DNA of 64,000 nt, taken from contig NZ_CP142146.1 in the NCBI RefSeq assembly GCF_035918315.1, positions 124,001 to 188,000 of the forward strand. Reading direction: 5' to 3'. Each line of letters begins with the position of its first letter. Position 1 is the first letter of the stretch. This DNA comes from Vagococcus jeotgali. Its GTDB lineage: Bacteria > Bacillota > Bacilli > Lactobacillales > Vagococcaceae. The notes beneath the pieces were generated by a model. It had not been told where the DNA came from. It ran no database searches and worked only from the letters and a program-made list of their open reading frames with translations. Below, in pieces: positions 16,342-25,572 of the stretch. A program made the position numbers and the translations under genes.

Positions 16342-17139
16342 CTAAATAACCTGTTTCAACTCCCAATCTAAACGGTAATTAATCGGGGATTGATAGCCAA
16401 GCTTGCCATGTTTTCTAAACTTGTTCCACCAATTGACATAATCCATTAACTCATATTGTAGTTCAAACAATGAGTCAAAAGATTGTTGGTAAATAAACTC
16501 AATTTTAAAAGCTCGATAGGTTGCTTCTGCCACAGCGTTGTCATAGGGGCAGCCAGGACGTGATAAAGACCGTTTTATCTGAAACACATCCAATAATTCA
16601 TCAATACTTTGGTTATCAAATTCTTTTCCTCGGTCTGTATGAAAAATTTCAACATCATCTAATGGCTGTTCAATCGTTCCGATTGCCTGTAGCACAAGGT
16701 CCACAGATTTGTTAGGACCACTAGAATGCCCAACTATTTCTAGGTTGAACAAATCGAGAATAAAGCAGACATAATGCCACTTTTTGCCTACTTGAACATA
16801 GGTTAAATCTGTCACTAAAGCTTCCATAGGTTGCATTTTATCAAATTGACGTGATAAAACATTATCGATTTTCTGTTCATTTTTAGTCGTTGCTTGAGGT
16901 TTAAATTTCAGTGTTGTGTAGCTTGAAATGAAATTAAACTTATTCATGATTCGTCGTATCCTTCTTCTTGAAACAATTAATCCTTGATCGTTTAAATCAT
17001 CTTTAATTCTTCTTGCTCCGTAGGAGTTACGGCTATCTGTAAATGACTCAATGACTGCTTTTTCAACAATAGCTTCTGATTTTTTTCTTTTGACTTCATA
17101 ATAATAAGTCCCACGAGAAATTTCTAATTTTCGACACAT
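16342..17139 (-). CDS. IS3-family transposase OrfB
   Basis: 265 residues from the ATG at 17139. The frame is open further upstream and overlaps the end of orfA, as in IS3 elements, where OrfAB is made by -1 frameshifting. The HTH_21-like region (NSYGARRIKDDLNDQG) is followed by the rve integrase core with DDE residues in VTDLTYV (Asp), HTDRGKEF (Asp) and NAVAEATYRAFK (Glu). It catalyses copy-out transposition through a circular intermediate. Because orfA has a premature stop, full-length OrfAB is probably not made and this copy may be inactive or dependent on another copy. Confidence 0.9.
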   Translation of the reverse strand: MCRKLEISRGTYYYEVKRKKSEAIVEKAVIESFTDSRNSYGARRIKDDLNDQGLIVSRRRIRRIMNKFNFISSYTTLKFKPQATTKNEQKIDNVLSRQFDKMQPMEALVTDLTYVQVGKKWHYVCFILDLFNLEIVGHSSGPNKSVDLVLQAIGTIEQPLDDVEIFHTDRGKEFDNQSIDELLDVFQIKRSLSRPGCPYDNAVAEATYRAFKIEFIYQQSFDSLFELQYELMDYVNWWNKFRKHGKLGYQSPINYRLDWELKQVI

Positions 17140-17180
17140 CGCTGATACACTATACTTCTTTTTGTTTTCCCTAACAACTT

Positions 17181-17471
17181 CTACTTTCGTCCGAATATCA
17201 GCGCCGCTTGCTTTAAAATATCATTCTCCATCATCAGTTCTTTATTTAGTTTTCGTCATTCACGCAACTCTTTTTCTTCTGGTGTCAAATTATCTTTCTC
17301 TTTGAATGATCCTGACTGATTATATTGTTTTACCCATTTATCAAAGGTTGATGGTGTCAGGTCATATTCTCTTAAAATATCTTTTCTAGGTTTTCCTGAT
17401 TTATGCAGTTCCATCATTTGTTTCTTAAATGATTCTTTGAAGGTCCGTCTTGGTTTTCTGTTAGTTGTCAT
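17181..17471 (-). pseudogene. IS3-family OrfA, interrupted by an in-frame TGA
   Basis: Starts at 17471 (MTTNRKPRRTFKESFKKQM, an HTH_Tnp_1 helix-turn-helix with DLTPSTFDKWVKQY). The frame meets TGA at 17256-17258 after EEKELRE, then continues to the family's normal ending (NKELMMENDILKQAAL ... GRK, stop 17181-17183), a leucine-zipper-like helix. OrfA binds the inverted repeats and supplies the N-terminus of OrfAB, so the stop should disable this copy. Confidence 0.8.
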
Positions 17472-17547
17472 GAAATAAGCTCCTACTTTGTTTTTTATTA
17501 AGTATAGACACCTTATCTTTATTGTTCAACTAAGTGTAACCTATTCA

Positions 17548-17674
17548 GTATAGAATAATGTCACCTAAAGTGAAAGCGATTAGATTGAATATTCATACAG
17601 TCAATATGATAGTATAAAGGCCAAGAGTTTTGAGGAAGAAGTTGTTTGTAGTATTGGTTTTGGTTGCGTCAAGA
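17548..17674. other. Short gap between two insertion sequences
   Basis: About 125 bases with no gene or recognisable remnant. Presumably the stretch of old host DNA left between the IS3 and IS256 insertions. Confidence 0.4.
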
Positions 17675-18977
17675 ATTATGTGTAAATGGAAAATCCATTC
17701 CATTTTTTTAAGTTAAAACATTGATTCTAATGTATCTTGTATTTCCTTAAATCCTTTATGTACTCTGCCTAAAAATTTTTGGTTATATTCATTGAACTGA
17801 GAAACAAGGAATCTCTCCAGAGATTCTTCATTAGGAAATTGTTCTTTTCTCTTTGTATATTTTTTTAACTGTTTATTAAATCCCTCAATCAAGTTAGTTG
17901 AGTAGATAGTTCTTCTGATTGATGGTGGGAAGTTATAGAAAGTTAATATAGCAGGATTCAAGAGTAATTTAACTACTCGTGGATACTGCTTTTTCCATTT
18001 ATCTATCATAAAACTTATTTGATTCATAGCTTCTTCTTTTGAAGCTGCTTGATAAACCAATTTGAAATCATTACAGACTTCTTGTCGATCACTAACACGA
18101 ACCTTATGAGCAATATTTCTAGAGATATGGACACAACATTGTTGAAATTGAGCATTTGGATAGACACTATGGATACTATCGTGAATACCACTTAAACCAT
18201 CAGTTACAACTAATAAAACCTCTTCTAAACCACGATCTTTTAAATCTTGAAGTATCTCTTTCCAAACATAAGCAGATTCGGTTGGAGCAATAGTAAATCC
18301 TAGAACCTCTTTGGTTCCATCCAATCGAATGCCTATCACAATATAAACGGCTTCTTTTGATACGGTTTGTCTCTTTAAAGGAATATGAGTAGCATCCATA
18401 AAAATGACTGAGTATTTAGCTTCTAAAGTTCTTTCTTTAAAAGCCAAAACATCTTCAGATACGATTTTACTCATGTTTGAAATAGTTTGTGGTGTGTAAT
18501 AATGACCATACATTTTTTCAATTAGATCAGAGATTTCAGACATAGTGATCCCTTTTTTAAATAGCTGAATAATAGTAGTTTCTAAGGAATCATTGGTTCT
18601 TTTATAGGCTGGTAATGTTTGTTGGGAAAATTCTCCATTTCTATCTCTAGGAATCACCAAATTTAATTCTCCATATTCTGTTTTAAATGAACGTGAGTAA
18701 TTCCCATTGCGGGAATTACCTGAATTAAATCCAGCTCTATCATACTTTTCGTAGTCAAGAAACGCTGTTAATTCAGCCTGTAATAATGAGTTGATAGCGA
18801 GTTCTAAATGACGACGAAATAAATCATCTAAATCACCTTTATTAATTAGTGTTTCCATTATTTCTGTAGTAAAATGAGTCATGAGAAAGTCCTCCTATAA
18901 AATTTCTGTGTCGTAACTTTAATTTTACAGAATGGACTTTCTCTTTTTCTACCCTAAATTTCTATTTACACAAAATA
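17675..18977 (-). mobile_element. IS256-family insertion sequence
   Basis: About 1.3 kb with one transposase gene. Terminal inverted repeats share TGTGTAAAT-GAAA (about 17679-17692 on the plus strand, and its complement ending near 18972). Exact ends are uncertain by a few bases and I found no convincing 8-9 bp target duplication. Confidence 0.8.
17713..18882 (-). CDS. IS256-family transposase
   Basis: 389 residues, full length for this family (mutator-type, DDE). Visible motifs: LQAELTAFLDYEKYDR near the N-terminus, MDATHIPLK (first Asp), VVTDGLSGIHDSI (second Asp), QQCCVHISRNI (the family C/H signature) and STNLIEGFNKQLKKYTKRK (catalytic Glu). AGGAGGA lies just before the ATG at 18882. The reading frame is intact, so the element may be active. 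It sits between the marR gene and the second argR and splits the arginine region. Confidence 0.93.
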   Translation of the reverse strand: MTHFTTEIMETLINKGDLDDLFRRHLELAINSLLQAELTAFLDYEKYDRAGFNSGNSRNGNYSRSFKTEYGELNLVIPRDRNGEFSQQTLPAYKRTNDSLETTIIQLFKKGITMSEISDLIEKMYGHYYTPQTISNMSKIVSEDVLAFKERTLEAKYSVIFMDATHIPLKRQTVSKEAVYIVIGIRLDGTKEVLGFTIAPTESAYVWKEILQDLKDRGLEEVLLVVTDGLSGIHDSIHSVYPNAQFQQCCVHISRNIAHKVRVSDRQEVCNDFKLVYQAASKEEAMNQISFMIDKWKKQYPRVVKLLLNPAILTFYNFPPSIRRTIYSTNLIEGFNKQLKKYTKRKEQFPNEESLERFLVSQFNEYNQKFLGRVHKGFKEIQDTLESMF

Positions 18978-19085
18978 TTTTACCCTATCTTTTTGTCGAA
19001 TTAAACATATTTTTATTTAACTTGATTTATAACAGTAATTTTTTGTACAATAAATATGATAAAAAAATCACAAAGAGGTGCTTAT

Positions 19086-19568
19086 ATGGTTAGAAGTAGT
19101 AAAGCTAAGAGGCATAATTTGATTAAAAAACTGATTATTGAAAACAATATTTCCAGGCAAGAAGAGTTACAAGTTTTATTACTTAAAGAGAACATAGATG
19201 TGGCACAAGCTACTATTTCACGTGACATTAGGGAATTGAATATAGTTAAAAGTAATGATAGTAAGGGAGACACTTATTATCATATATTAAATGATTCAGT
19301 TGTTGGATTGAAGAAGAGAACAGATGAAGAACGTTTAATTACTGCCATTGCAGATAGCGGTGTGTCCTTACTTAATATTGAATTTATGAATATTTTAGTT
19401 GTTTTACCAGGTAATGGTCAACTTGTAGGTGTTTTAATTGATAGCATAAGAACAACTTTTGTCGAGATTGCAGGATGTGTTGCTGGAGATGATACCATAT
19501 TGATTCTATCAAAAAATAGAGAAGATGCTAAAGCTGTTAATGAGTACTTCAAACAATTTATTTATTAA
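19086..19568 (+). CDS. Arginine repressor ArgR family (second copy, ArcR/ArgR2-like)
   Basis: 160 residues. The winged helix (KAKRHNLIKKLIIENNISRQ ... QATISRDIRELNIVK) and the C-terminal hexamerisation/arginine domain (VLPGNGQLVGVLIDS, VAGDDTILILSK) are intact. Start ATG 19086 is preferred because AGAGGTG lies 6-7 bases upstream; a longer frame opens at 19056 without an RBS. It lies immediately upstream of arcA in the same direction, where enterococci carry paired argR genes for arginine-dependent control of the deiminase operon. A 215-base regulatory gap separates it from arcA. Confidence 0.88.
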   Translation: MVRSSKAKRHNLIKKLIIENNISRQEELQVLLLKENIDVAQATISRDIRELNIVKSNDSKGDTYYHILNDSVVGLKKRTDEERLITAIADSGVSLLNIEFMNILVVLPGNGQLVGVLIDSIRTTFVEIAGCVAGDDTILILSKNREDAKAVNEYFKQFIY

Positions 19569-19624
19569 AAATAAAGTTATGTTATATAATTAATTTTTTT
19601 TTGATAAATATACATAATAATAGT

Positions 19625-19638
19625 TGAAAACGTTATCA
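19625..19638 (+). promoter_or_regulatory. cre site (CcpA operator) of the arc operon
   Basis: TGAAAACGTTATCA matches the catabolite-responsive element consensus TGWAARCGYTWNCW at every position, 146 bases before the arcA start. It predicts repression of arginine catabolism by CcpA when glucose is present. Confidence 0.75.
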
Positions 19639-19655
19639 TTTAGGTTGTTTGTTGG

Positions 19656-19671
19656 TTTGAATATTCATTGA
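19656..19671 (+). promoter_or_regulatory. ARG-box-like operator of the arc operon
   Basis: TTTGAATATTCATTGA carries the palindrome TGAATATTCA, close to the ArgR/AhrC operator core, between cre and arcA. A further short palindrome (TGTGTGTGCACA, about 19747-19758) might be a degenerate Crp/Fnr site, but the spacing is wrong for the consensus. Confidence 0.5.
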
Positions 19672-19783
19672 GTTAAATAATGATGGATAATCGACATTTT
19701 TTTTGCGGGATATTCGTTAAAGGGGTTACATTTTTCTGTTAATCTCTGTGTGTGCACAAAATTAATCTAGGAGGTTATGACAA

Positions 19784-21010
19784 ATGAGTCATCCAATTAA
19801 TGTATATTCCGAAATTGGTAAATTAAAAACAGTTTTAGTCCATCGTCCAGGTAGTGAGTTAGAAAATTTAATGCCAGATTATTTAGAGCGGTTATTATTT
19901 GATGATATTCCTTATTTAGAACAAGCACAGGTAGAACATGATGCTTTTACTGATGTTTTACGAAACAAAGACATTGAAGTATTATATCTTGAAGATTTAG
20001 CTGCAGAAGCACTTATTAATGATGATATTAAAATGCAATTTGTTGATCAGTACTTAGAAGAGGCCAATATTAAAAGTGCAACAGCAAAAGAAAAAGCCAA
20101 AGAAGTCTTGTTAAGTCTACCTACTAATAGAGAGTTAATTGATAAAACAATGGCTGGTATGCAAAAAGTTGAATTACCAGAATTTGAAATGAATAGTTTG
20201 ACTGACATGGTTGAATCATCTTATCCCTTTGTAATTGATCCAATGCCGAACTTATACTTCACACGTGATCCATTTGCAACAATTGGAACGGGTGTGTCAT
20301 TAAATAAAATGTTTGCTGATACACGTAACCGTGAAACTATTTACGGACAATATATATTTGATTATCATCCACGTTTTGCAGGAAAAGATGTCCCACGTGT
20401 TTATGACCGTGAAGACACAACGCGTATCGAAGGTGGAGATGAATTAGTTTTATCTAAGGATGTGTTAGCTTTAGGTATTTCACAACGTACAGATGCCGCA
20501 TCAATTGAAAAATTAGCACAACGTATCTTTGATCAAAATATGGGATTTAAACACATCCTAGCCTTTGATATTGGTGAATATCGTAAATTTATGCATTTAG
20601 ATACTGTATTTACAATGGTTGATTATGATAAATTCTCAATTCACCCAGAGATTGAAGGAGACTTAGTTGTTTACTCAATTTCTAAAGGAGAAGGTGGGAA
20701 ATTAAATATTGTTCGTGAAGAAGATACTCTAGAAAATATTTTATGTAAATATTTAAACCTTGATGAAGTTCACTTAATTCGTTGTGGTGGTGGAAACATT
20801 ACTGCAGCTGCAAGAGAACAATGGAATGATGGTTCAAATACCTTAACTATCGCACCTGGTGAAGTTGTGGTATATGACCGTAATCCAATTACAAACAAAT
20901 TATTGGAAGAAGCAGGTGTGACATTAAACTACGTTCCAGGTAGTGAATTAGTACGTGGTCGTGGTGGTCCTCGTTGTATGAGTATGCCATTAATCAGAGA
21001 AGATATTTAA
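19784..21010 (+). CDS. arcA: Arginine deiminase
   Basis: 408 residues, standard length. It converts arginine to citrulline and ammonia, first step of the deiminase pathway; cytosolic. Guanidino-modifying fold: [15 protein letters not shown] near the N-terminus, [13 protein letters not shown] (catalytic region), EGGDELVLS, the catalytic His within [12 protein letters not shown], and the C-terminal [13 protein letters not shown] with the nucleophilic Cys. AGGAGG lies about 9 bases before the ATG. First gene of arcABC; the upstream cre and ARG-box-like sites predict catabolite repression and arginine induction. Confidence 0.97.
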   Translation: MSHPINVYSEIGKLKTVLVHRPGSELENLMPDYLERLLFDDIPYLEQAQVEHDAFTDVLRNKDIEVLYLEDLAAEALINDDIKMQFVDQYLEEANIKSATAKEKAKEVLLSLPTNRELIDKTMAGMQKVELPEFEMNSLTDMVESSYPFVIDPMPNLYFTRDPFATIGTGVSLNKMFADTRNRETIYGQYIFDYHPRFAGKDVPRVYDREDTTRIEGGDELVLSKDVLALGISQRTDAASIEKLAQRIFDQNMGFKHILAFDIGEYRKFMHLDTVFTMVDYDKFSIHPEIEGDLVVYSISKGEGGKLNIVREEDTLENILCKYLNLDEVHLIRCGGGNITAAAREQWNDGSNTLTIAPGEVVVYDRNPITNKLLEEAGVTLNYVPGSELVRGRGGPRCMSMPLIREDI

Positions 21011-21035
21011 AAAAATAAATTTAGGAGTGAAGATA

Positions 21036-22058
21036 ATGACTTCAGTATTTCAAGGTCGTAGTTTATTAGCAGAAAAAGATTTTACAAGAGGTGAAATCGA
21101 ATATTTAATCGATTTTAGTATTCATTTGAAAGATTTGAAAAAACGAGGTATTGCACACCGCTATTTGGAGGGGAAAAACATTGCCCTTTTATTCGAAAAA
21201 AATTCAACTCGTACACGTGCAGCGTTTACTGTTGCAGCAAATGATCTGGGGGCAAGTCCTGAATATCTAGGTAAAAACGATATTCAATTAGGTAAAAAAG
21301 AATCTGTTGAAGATACTGCAAAAGTGTTAGGAAGCATGTTTGATGGCATTGAATTCCGTGGGTTTAGCCAAGAAGTTGTAGAAGGTTTAGCAAAATACTC
21401 TGGTGTTCCAGTATGGAATGGCCTAACAGATGAATGGCATCCAACACAAATGATCGCTGATTTTATGACTATTAAAGAAAACTTTGGGTACTTAGAAGGA
21501 ATTAATCTGGTTTATGTTGGAGATGGACGTAATAATATGGCAAATAGCTTACTCGTCACTGGGGCTATTTTAGGTGTCAATGTTTGTATCTGTGCTCCTG
21601 AAGAATTATTCCCAACTCAAGAAGTTGTTGATTATGCTAATAAATTTGCTAAAGAATCAGGAAGTAAATTACTGATTACGGCTGACGTTGAAAAAGGTGT
21701 TAAAGGGGCAAATGTTCTTTATACTGACGTTTGGGTATCAATGGGTGAAGAAGATAAATTTGAAGAACGTGTTAATTTATTAAAACCATATCAAATTAAT
21801 ATGGATATGATTAAAAAAACAGGTACTAAAGATGATGAATTAATCGTCTTACACTGCTTACCTGCATTCCATGATACTGAAACTGAGTATGGAAAAATGG
21901 TTGAGAAAGATTTTGGCATCACTGAGATGGAAATCACAGATGAAGCATTTAGAAGTAAATATGGACGTCAATTTGAAGAAGCTGAAAATAGAATGCACTC
22001 AATTAAAGCTATCATGGCTGCTACTTTGGGTAATTTATTTATCCCATATGTAAAATAA
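21036..22058 (+). CDS. arcB: Ornithine carbamoyltransferase, catabolic
   Basis: About 340 residues. It phosphorolyses citrulline to ornithine and carbamoyl phosphate. Carbamoyl-phosphate-binding motif STRTR (in [10 protein letters not shown]), FRGF, WHPTQ (here EWHPTQM), and the ornithine-binding HCLPAFHD near residue 272. Start ATG 21036 is chosen because TAGGAG lies 9 bases upstream; the GTG at 21027 abuts that site. 25 bases after arcA. A terminator-like hairpin follows the gene, before arcC. Confidence 0.96.
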   Translation: MTSVFQGRSLLAEKDFTRGEIEYLIDFSIHLKDLKKRGIAHRYLEGKNIALLFEKNSTRTRAAFTVAANDLGASPEYLGKNDIQLGKKESVEDTAKVLGSMFDGIEFRGFSQEVVEGLAKYSGVPVWNGLTDEWHPTQMIADFMTIKENFGYLEGINLVYVGDGRNNMANSLLVTGAILGVNVCICAPEELFPTQEVVDYANKFAKESGSKLLITADVEKGVKGANVLYTDVWVSMGEEDKFEERVNLLKPYQINMDMIKKTGTKDDELIVLHCLPAFHDTETEYGKMVEKDFGITEMEITDEAFRSKYGRQFEEAENRMHSIKAIMAATLGNLFIPYVK

Positions 22059-22069
22059 TAAGGTTGAAA

Positions 22070-22106
22070 AACAGTATGATATTAGTGAAAATCATGCTGT
22101 TTTTTT
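22070..22106 (+). terminator. Hairpin with T-run between arcB and arcC
   Basis: AACAGTATGAT / ATCATGCTGTT stem (one G-U pair), 10-base loop, T7. It may act as a partial terminator that lowers arcC and downstream expression relative to arcAB; no separate promoter for arcC is evident. Confidence 0.65.
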
Positions 22107-22134
22107 CAAGATAAATGATGAAAGAGGTTTTAAT

Positions 22135-23070
22135 ATGTCAGAAAAAATAGTCGTTGCATTGGGTGGAAATGCCATTTTATCAGACGATGCCAGTGCCAAA
22201 GCACAACAAAAAGCTTTAGTAGATACGTCAAAATATTTAGTGAATTTAGTTAAGGGTGGTAATAAGCTAATCATTTCTCATGGAAATGGACCTCAAGTAG
22301 GGAATTTATTATTACAACAACAAGCTGCTAATTCAAAAAAAAATCCTGCCATGCCTCTTGATACTTGTGTAGCTATGACACAAGGAAGCATCGGGTATTG
22401 GTTAGCAAATGCCTTATCAAACGAGTTAAGAGCAAATGGACTAGATAATGAAGTCGCTACTGTTTTAACACAAGTTGTGGTAGATAAAGAAGATTCAGCA
22501 TTTAAAAATCCAACAAAACCAATTGGTCCTTTTTTAACAGAAGAAGAAGCAAAAACTGAAGAGCAAATGACAGGTGCTAAGTTTAAAGAGGATTCTGGTC
22601 GTGGATGGAGAAAAGTAGTTCCAAGTCCAAAACCAATAGGCATCCATGAGGCAAACATTATTAATACATTAGTTGATGATGATGTGATTACTATATCTTG
22701 TGGTGGTGGAGGTATTCCAGTTGTCGGTGAGGATTTAGTAGGTGTAGAGGCAGTGATTGATAAAGATTTTGCCTCTGAAAAATTAGCTGATTTAGTAGAT
22801 GCTGATAAATTTATCGTTTTGACTGGTGTTGATAATGTGTACATTAATTTTGGTAAAGAAAATGAAGAAAAATTAACCCGAGTATCTGTTTCAGATATTG
22901 AAAAATATGCTGCTGAAGGTCATTTTGCTCCAGGAAGCATGTTACCAAAAATTGAAGCATGTATTCAATTTGCTAAGAATAATCCGGGAAAAGAAGCGAT
23001 TATTACATCTTTAGAGTGTCTAGGAGAGATTGGTGTTGATCCTGAAATTGGGACAACAATTATTTTTTAA
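22135..23070 (+). CDS. arcC: Carbamate kinase
   Basis: 311 residues. It uses carbamoyl phosphate to phosphorylate ADP, giving ATP, CO2 and ammonia, the energy-yielding last step of the pathway. Amino-acid-kinase fold: VVALGGNAI at the N-terminus, [46 protein letters not shown], and [12 protein letters not shown] plus [12 protein letters not shown] near the C-terminus. AAGAGG precedes the ATG. It lies after the arcB terminator-like hairpin and 26 bases before the Crp/Fnr regulator. Confidence 0.96.
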   Translation: MSEKIVVALGGNAILSDDASAKAQQKALVDTSKYLVNLVKGGNKLIISHGNGPQVGNLLLQQQAANSKKNPAMPLDTCVAMTQGSIGYWLANALSNELRANGLDNEVATVLTQVVVDKEDSAFKNPTKPIGPFLTEEEAKTEEQMTGAKFKEDSGRGWRKVVPSPKPIGIHEANIINTLVDDDVITISCGGGGIPVVGEDLVGVEAVIDKDFASEKLADLVDADKFIVLTGVDNVYINFGKENEEKLTRVSVSDIEKYAAEGHFAPGSMLPKIEACIQFAKNNPGKEAIITSLECLGEIGVDPEIGTTIIF

Positions 23071-23096
23071 AACTATTTAACAGGAGTGCTTGGACA

Positions 23097-23795
23097 ATGG
23101 ATATGGTGATAACAAAAGAAATTGGTAAACACCTAGAGAATTTTTGTTTTTTTTCAGATCAAGATTTACAACGAATAAGAGATATTGCAAGGTATAAAAA
23201 ACATAAAAAGGGACAAGTATTGTTCGATTTTGGCGATAGCCGGGATTATGCTTACATTCTCATGTCAGGAATAGTTAGGCTAGAGAGACTAGATGAGTCA
23301 GCATCGTTTAATTATCTTCATTTTATTAAAGAGAAATGTATGTTTCCACTGGTTGGTTTGTTTACTGATTCAACATATTATTTTTCCGCTGTTGCTCATA
23401 CAGAAATTGAAGTCATAAAGATACCCATTTCCATTTATGAAGAAATTTTAAAATATAATAATCAGCAATTATGTGTTTGCCTAACGCAACAATCAGAATT
23501 TTTAAAAGAACAGATTTTTAAGATTCAAAAAGGAATGGTAAATAATGCAGATTATCGTATTTTAACTATTTTATCTATTATCTATAAAAATTTAGGTGAG
23601 AAACAATATCCCAATAAGATCGTCACTGTACCTTGTCCAATATCTGTTAATGATATAGCTAAAGCAAGTGGGATTACCCGAGAAACAACAAGCTTAGTTT
23701 TGAAAAAATTAATTGCTTCTAAAAAGATAAAGTATAAGCATAAGGAACTGACCTTTATTGATATTAAGTACTTTAATAATTTCCTAACTCAGTAA
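23097..23795 (+). CDS. Crp/Fnr-family transcriptional regulator (ArcR-type)
   Basis: 232 residues. N-terminal cNMP-binding-like beta-barrel (residues about 25-135: VLFDFGDSRDYAYILMSG), dimer helix (QSEFLKEQIFKIQKGM), and C-terminal winged helix with recognition segment VNDIAKASGITRETTSLVLKKLI (landmark ASGITRETT). No Cys cluster for an iron-sulfur centre is seen, unlike Fnr. Enterococcal and staphylococcal arc operons carry such an activator (ArcR), needed for anaerobic expression. CAGGAG lies about 9 bases before ATG 23097. Cotranscribed with arcC and the transporter gene. Confidence 0.87.
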   Translation: MDMVITKEIGKHLENFCFFSDQDLQRIRDIARYKKHKKGQVLFDFGDSRDYAYILMSGIVRLERLDESASFNYLHFIKEKCMFPLVGLFTDSTYYFSAVAHTEIEVIKIPISIYEEILKYNNQQLCVCLTQQSEFLKEQIFKIQKGMVNNADYRILTILSIIYKNLGEKQYPNKIVTVPCPISVNDIAKASGITRETTSLVLKKLIASKKIKYKHKELTFIDIKYFNNFLTQ

Positions 23796-23811
23796 TGAAT
23801 TAGGAAAAAGG

Positions 23812-23849
23812 AAGGAGTAGTATGATAAATTTATTTATCATAAAAAAAT
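23812..23849 (+). promoter_or_regulatory. SD, mini-ORF and hairpin before the transporter gene
   Basis: AAGGAG (23812-23817) is 32 bases from the transporter ATG, too far to act directly. Between them lies a perfect 8-bp hairpin ATGATAAA-TTTA-TTTATCAT (23822-23841). Folding it leaves about 12 bases between SD and ATG 23850. Alternatively the SD serves an 11-codon frame (MINLFIIKKYD) starting at 23822, whose TGA overlaps the transporter start as ATGACTGA, giving coupled translation. Confidence 0.5.
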
Positions 23850-25307
23850 ATGACTGATAAAAAAAAGAAAAAAAGAAAAGAGCTCTCCTCGTTTAGTATA
23901 TTATTTATTATTATCATTGTGTTGGGTATTATTACACAATTTTTAAATGGCCAAGGGTTTACCCCACAAGCTATACCAGGTACTGATGATATGGTAGATC
24001 ATGTTGTTGGTGCAACGCTAGCTGATATTGTTATGGCACCATTTCATGGTTTTCAAAATGCTATTGAAATTTGTGTGTTTATTCTAATATTAGGTGGATT
24101 TTTAAATATTGTAACAAAAACTGGTGCTTTAGAAGCAGGGATTCAAAATATTGTTAAGAAATTCAACGGGCGAGAAGTTTGGATTATTATTATCTTAATG
24201 TTGTTATTCTCTCTTGGTGGCTCAACTTATGGCATGTCAGAAGAAACTATTCCTTTTTATAGTTTACTAACAGTAACTATGGTTGCAGCAGGTTTTGATA
24301 CGGTGGTAACAGTTGGGACAGTCCTATTAGGTTCTGGTGCTGGGGTAATTGGTTCGACAATTAATCCATTTTCAACAGGGGCTGCAATGGATGCGCTTCG
24401 TGGTATTGGTATCACCCCAAATGTAGGCGTTATCATGGGTCTTGGTGCTGTTATTTGGTTAGTTATTACAGCCTTTTCTATTTATATTGTTGTGAAATAT
24501 GCTAAAAAAGTACAAAAAGATAAAGGTTCCACTATCTTATCATTACAAGAACAAGAAGATATGGAAGAGTATTTCACTGAAGGACAAGATCGAAATCTTG
24601 AATTTACTAAAAAACATAAAATTATCTTAACACTATTTGCTATTACATTTTTAGTTATGATTTTATCTCTTATTCCTTGGAATGAATTTGGTATTACAAT
24701 CTTTAGTGGTTGGACATCATTTCTAACAGGTGAAAGTTTTGGAGATTGGTATTTTGGCGATTTAGCCATGTGGTTCTTTATAATGGGGTTAATTATTGCT
24801 GTTGTTGGCAAGTTTTCTGAAAAAGAAACCGTGAATGTTTTTATTCAAGGTTGTGCGGACATGTTATCAGTTGTTTTAATCATCGTAGTTGCTAGAGGGG
24901 CATCTGTTTTAATGTCTCAAACTCATCTTGATTTATTTGTATTAGATAGAGCTGCAGAAGTTTTAAGAGATTTATCGCCAGTACTATTTGTTATTGGTGC
25001 ATTTATCTTATATTTACTGCTATCATTCTTAATACCATCTACATCAGGTTTAGCCTATGTGTCTATTCCTGTAATGGGAGCTCTAGCCCAAGAAATTGGT
25101 CTAAGCCCAGATGTTATGGTTATTATCTTTGCTTCAGGTTGTGGTCTGATTAATTTAATAACGCCAACATCAGGGGTTGTGATGGGTGGTTTAGAGATTT
25201 CAAAAGTAGATTATACAACTTGGACAAAATTTATCATGAAACCATTACTGATAATGGCAGCGGCTATTCTTATTATTTTAATTGTAGGAATGCTAATGTT
25301 TAGCTAG
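23850..25307 (+). CDS. YfcC-family transporter, probable arginine/ornithine exchanger (ArcD-type)
   Basis: 485 residues with about 12 membrane helices and a Lys-rich N-terminus (MTDKKKKKRK). YfcC/DcuC-like features include GGFLNIVTKTGALEAGI, GSTYGMSEETIPFY, a Gly-rich GAGVIGSTINPFSTG and a second half with IPSTSGLAYVSIPVMG and CGLINLITPTSGVVMGG (given as landmarks). Streptococcal arc loci carry this family as arcD. By context it should exchange arginine for ornithine; other substrates of the family (dicarboxylates, peptides) cannot be excluded. Last gene of the arc cluster; its start is set by the unusual leader described separately. Confidence 0.85.
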   Translation: MTDKKKKKRKELSSFSILFIIIIVLGIITQFLNGQGFTPQAIPGTDDMVDHVVGATLADIVMAPFHGFQNAIEICVFILILGGFLNIVTKTGALEAGIQNIVKKFNGREVWIIIILMLLFSLGGSTYGMSEETIPFYSLLTVTMVAAGFDTVVTVGTVLLGSGAGVIGSTINPFSTGAAMDALRGIGITPNVGVIMGLGAVIWLVITAFSIYIVVKYAKKVQKDKGSTILSLQEQEDMEEYFTEGQDRNLEFTKKHKIILTLFAITFLVMILSLIPWNEFGITIFSGWTSFLTGESFGDWYFGDLAMWFFIMGLIIAVVGKFSEKETVNVFIQGCADMLSVVLIIVVARGASVLMSQTHLDLFVLDRAAEVLRDLSPVLFVIGAFILYLLLSFLIPSTSGLAYVSIPVMGALAQEIGLSPDVMVIIFASGCGLINLITPTSGVVMGGLEISKVDYTTWTKFIMKPLLIMAAAILIILIVGMLMFS

Positions 25308-25344
25308 ATATATTTTAAATAATTTGTTAGAATATAAGATATAG

Positions 25345-25548
25345 TTTAAGTACCTATAAGGATATCTATTGATTCAGCGATTTTGGGTAGGTGAGAGCCA
25401 AAACAATGCCTTAAGGGAAGCGCCGCTATATGTTTATACAATTTAATAATGCATAAAGTGGTTGGAAAACAACAACAAGAGTGGTACCGCGGATAGTCAA
25501 TTCGTCTCTTATAAACGATTTAATGTTTATAAGAGATGGATTTTTTTT
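25345..25548 (+). promoter_or_regulatory. T-box riboswitch of argS
   Basis: T-box core AAGAGTGGTACCGCGG (25477-25492) followed by a terminator GTCTCTTATAAAC (25504-25516) / GTTTATAAGAGAT (25525-25537) and T8. Upstream stem I sequence includes GGGAAGCGCCGC (about 25418-25429), where a CGC arginine specifier is plausible but not certain. Uncharged tRNA-Arg should permit readthrough into argS. Confidence 0.85.
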
Positions 25549-25572
25549 ATAATAATTTTAGGAGGAATGGAT

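Larger units (their letters stand above)
16270..17547 (-). mobile_element. IS3-family insertion sequence, copy 1 (1,278 bp)
   Basis: Imperfect terminal inverted repeats of about 40 bp: TGAATTGGCAACACTT at the orfB end (from 16270) and TGAATAGGTTACACTT at the orfA end (to 17547). It encodes orfA (broken) and orfB on the minus strand. A second, shortened copy lies at 60486-61263 in opposite orientation. I see no matching 3-4 bp target duplication at the ends. Confidence 0.85.

Noticed and set aside
19747-19758. TGTGTGTGCACA as a Crp/Fnr site for arcA
   Set aside because: Palindrome too short and spacing unlike TGTGA-N6-TCACA; kept only as a remark.
22293-22844. 183-aa minus-strand frame inside arcC
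   Set aside because: Antisense shadow of the conserved carbamate kinase gene.
25462-25572. N-terminal extension of argS (MENNNKSGTADSQ...)
   Set aside because: The bases form the T-box and terminator of the leader; AGGAGG places the start at 25573.
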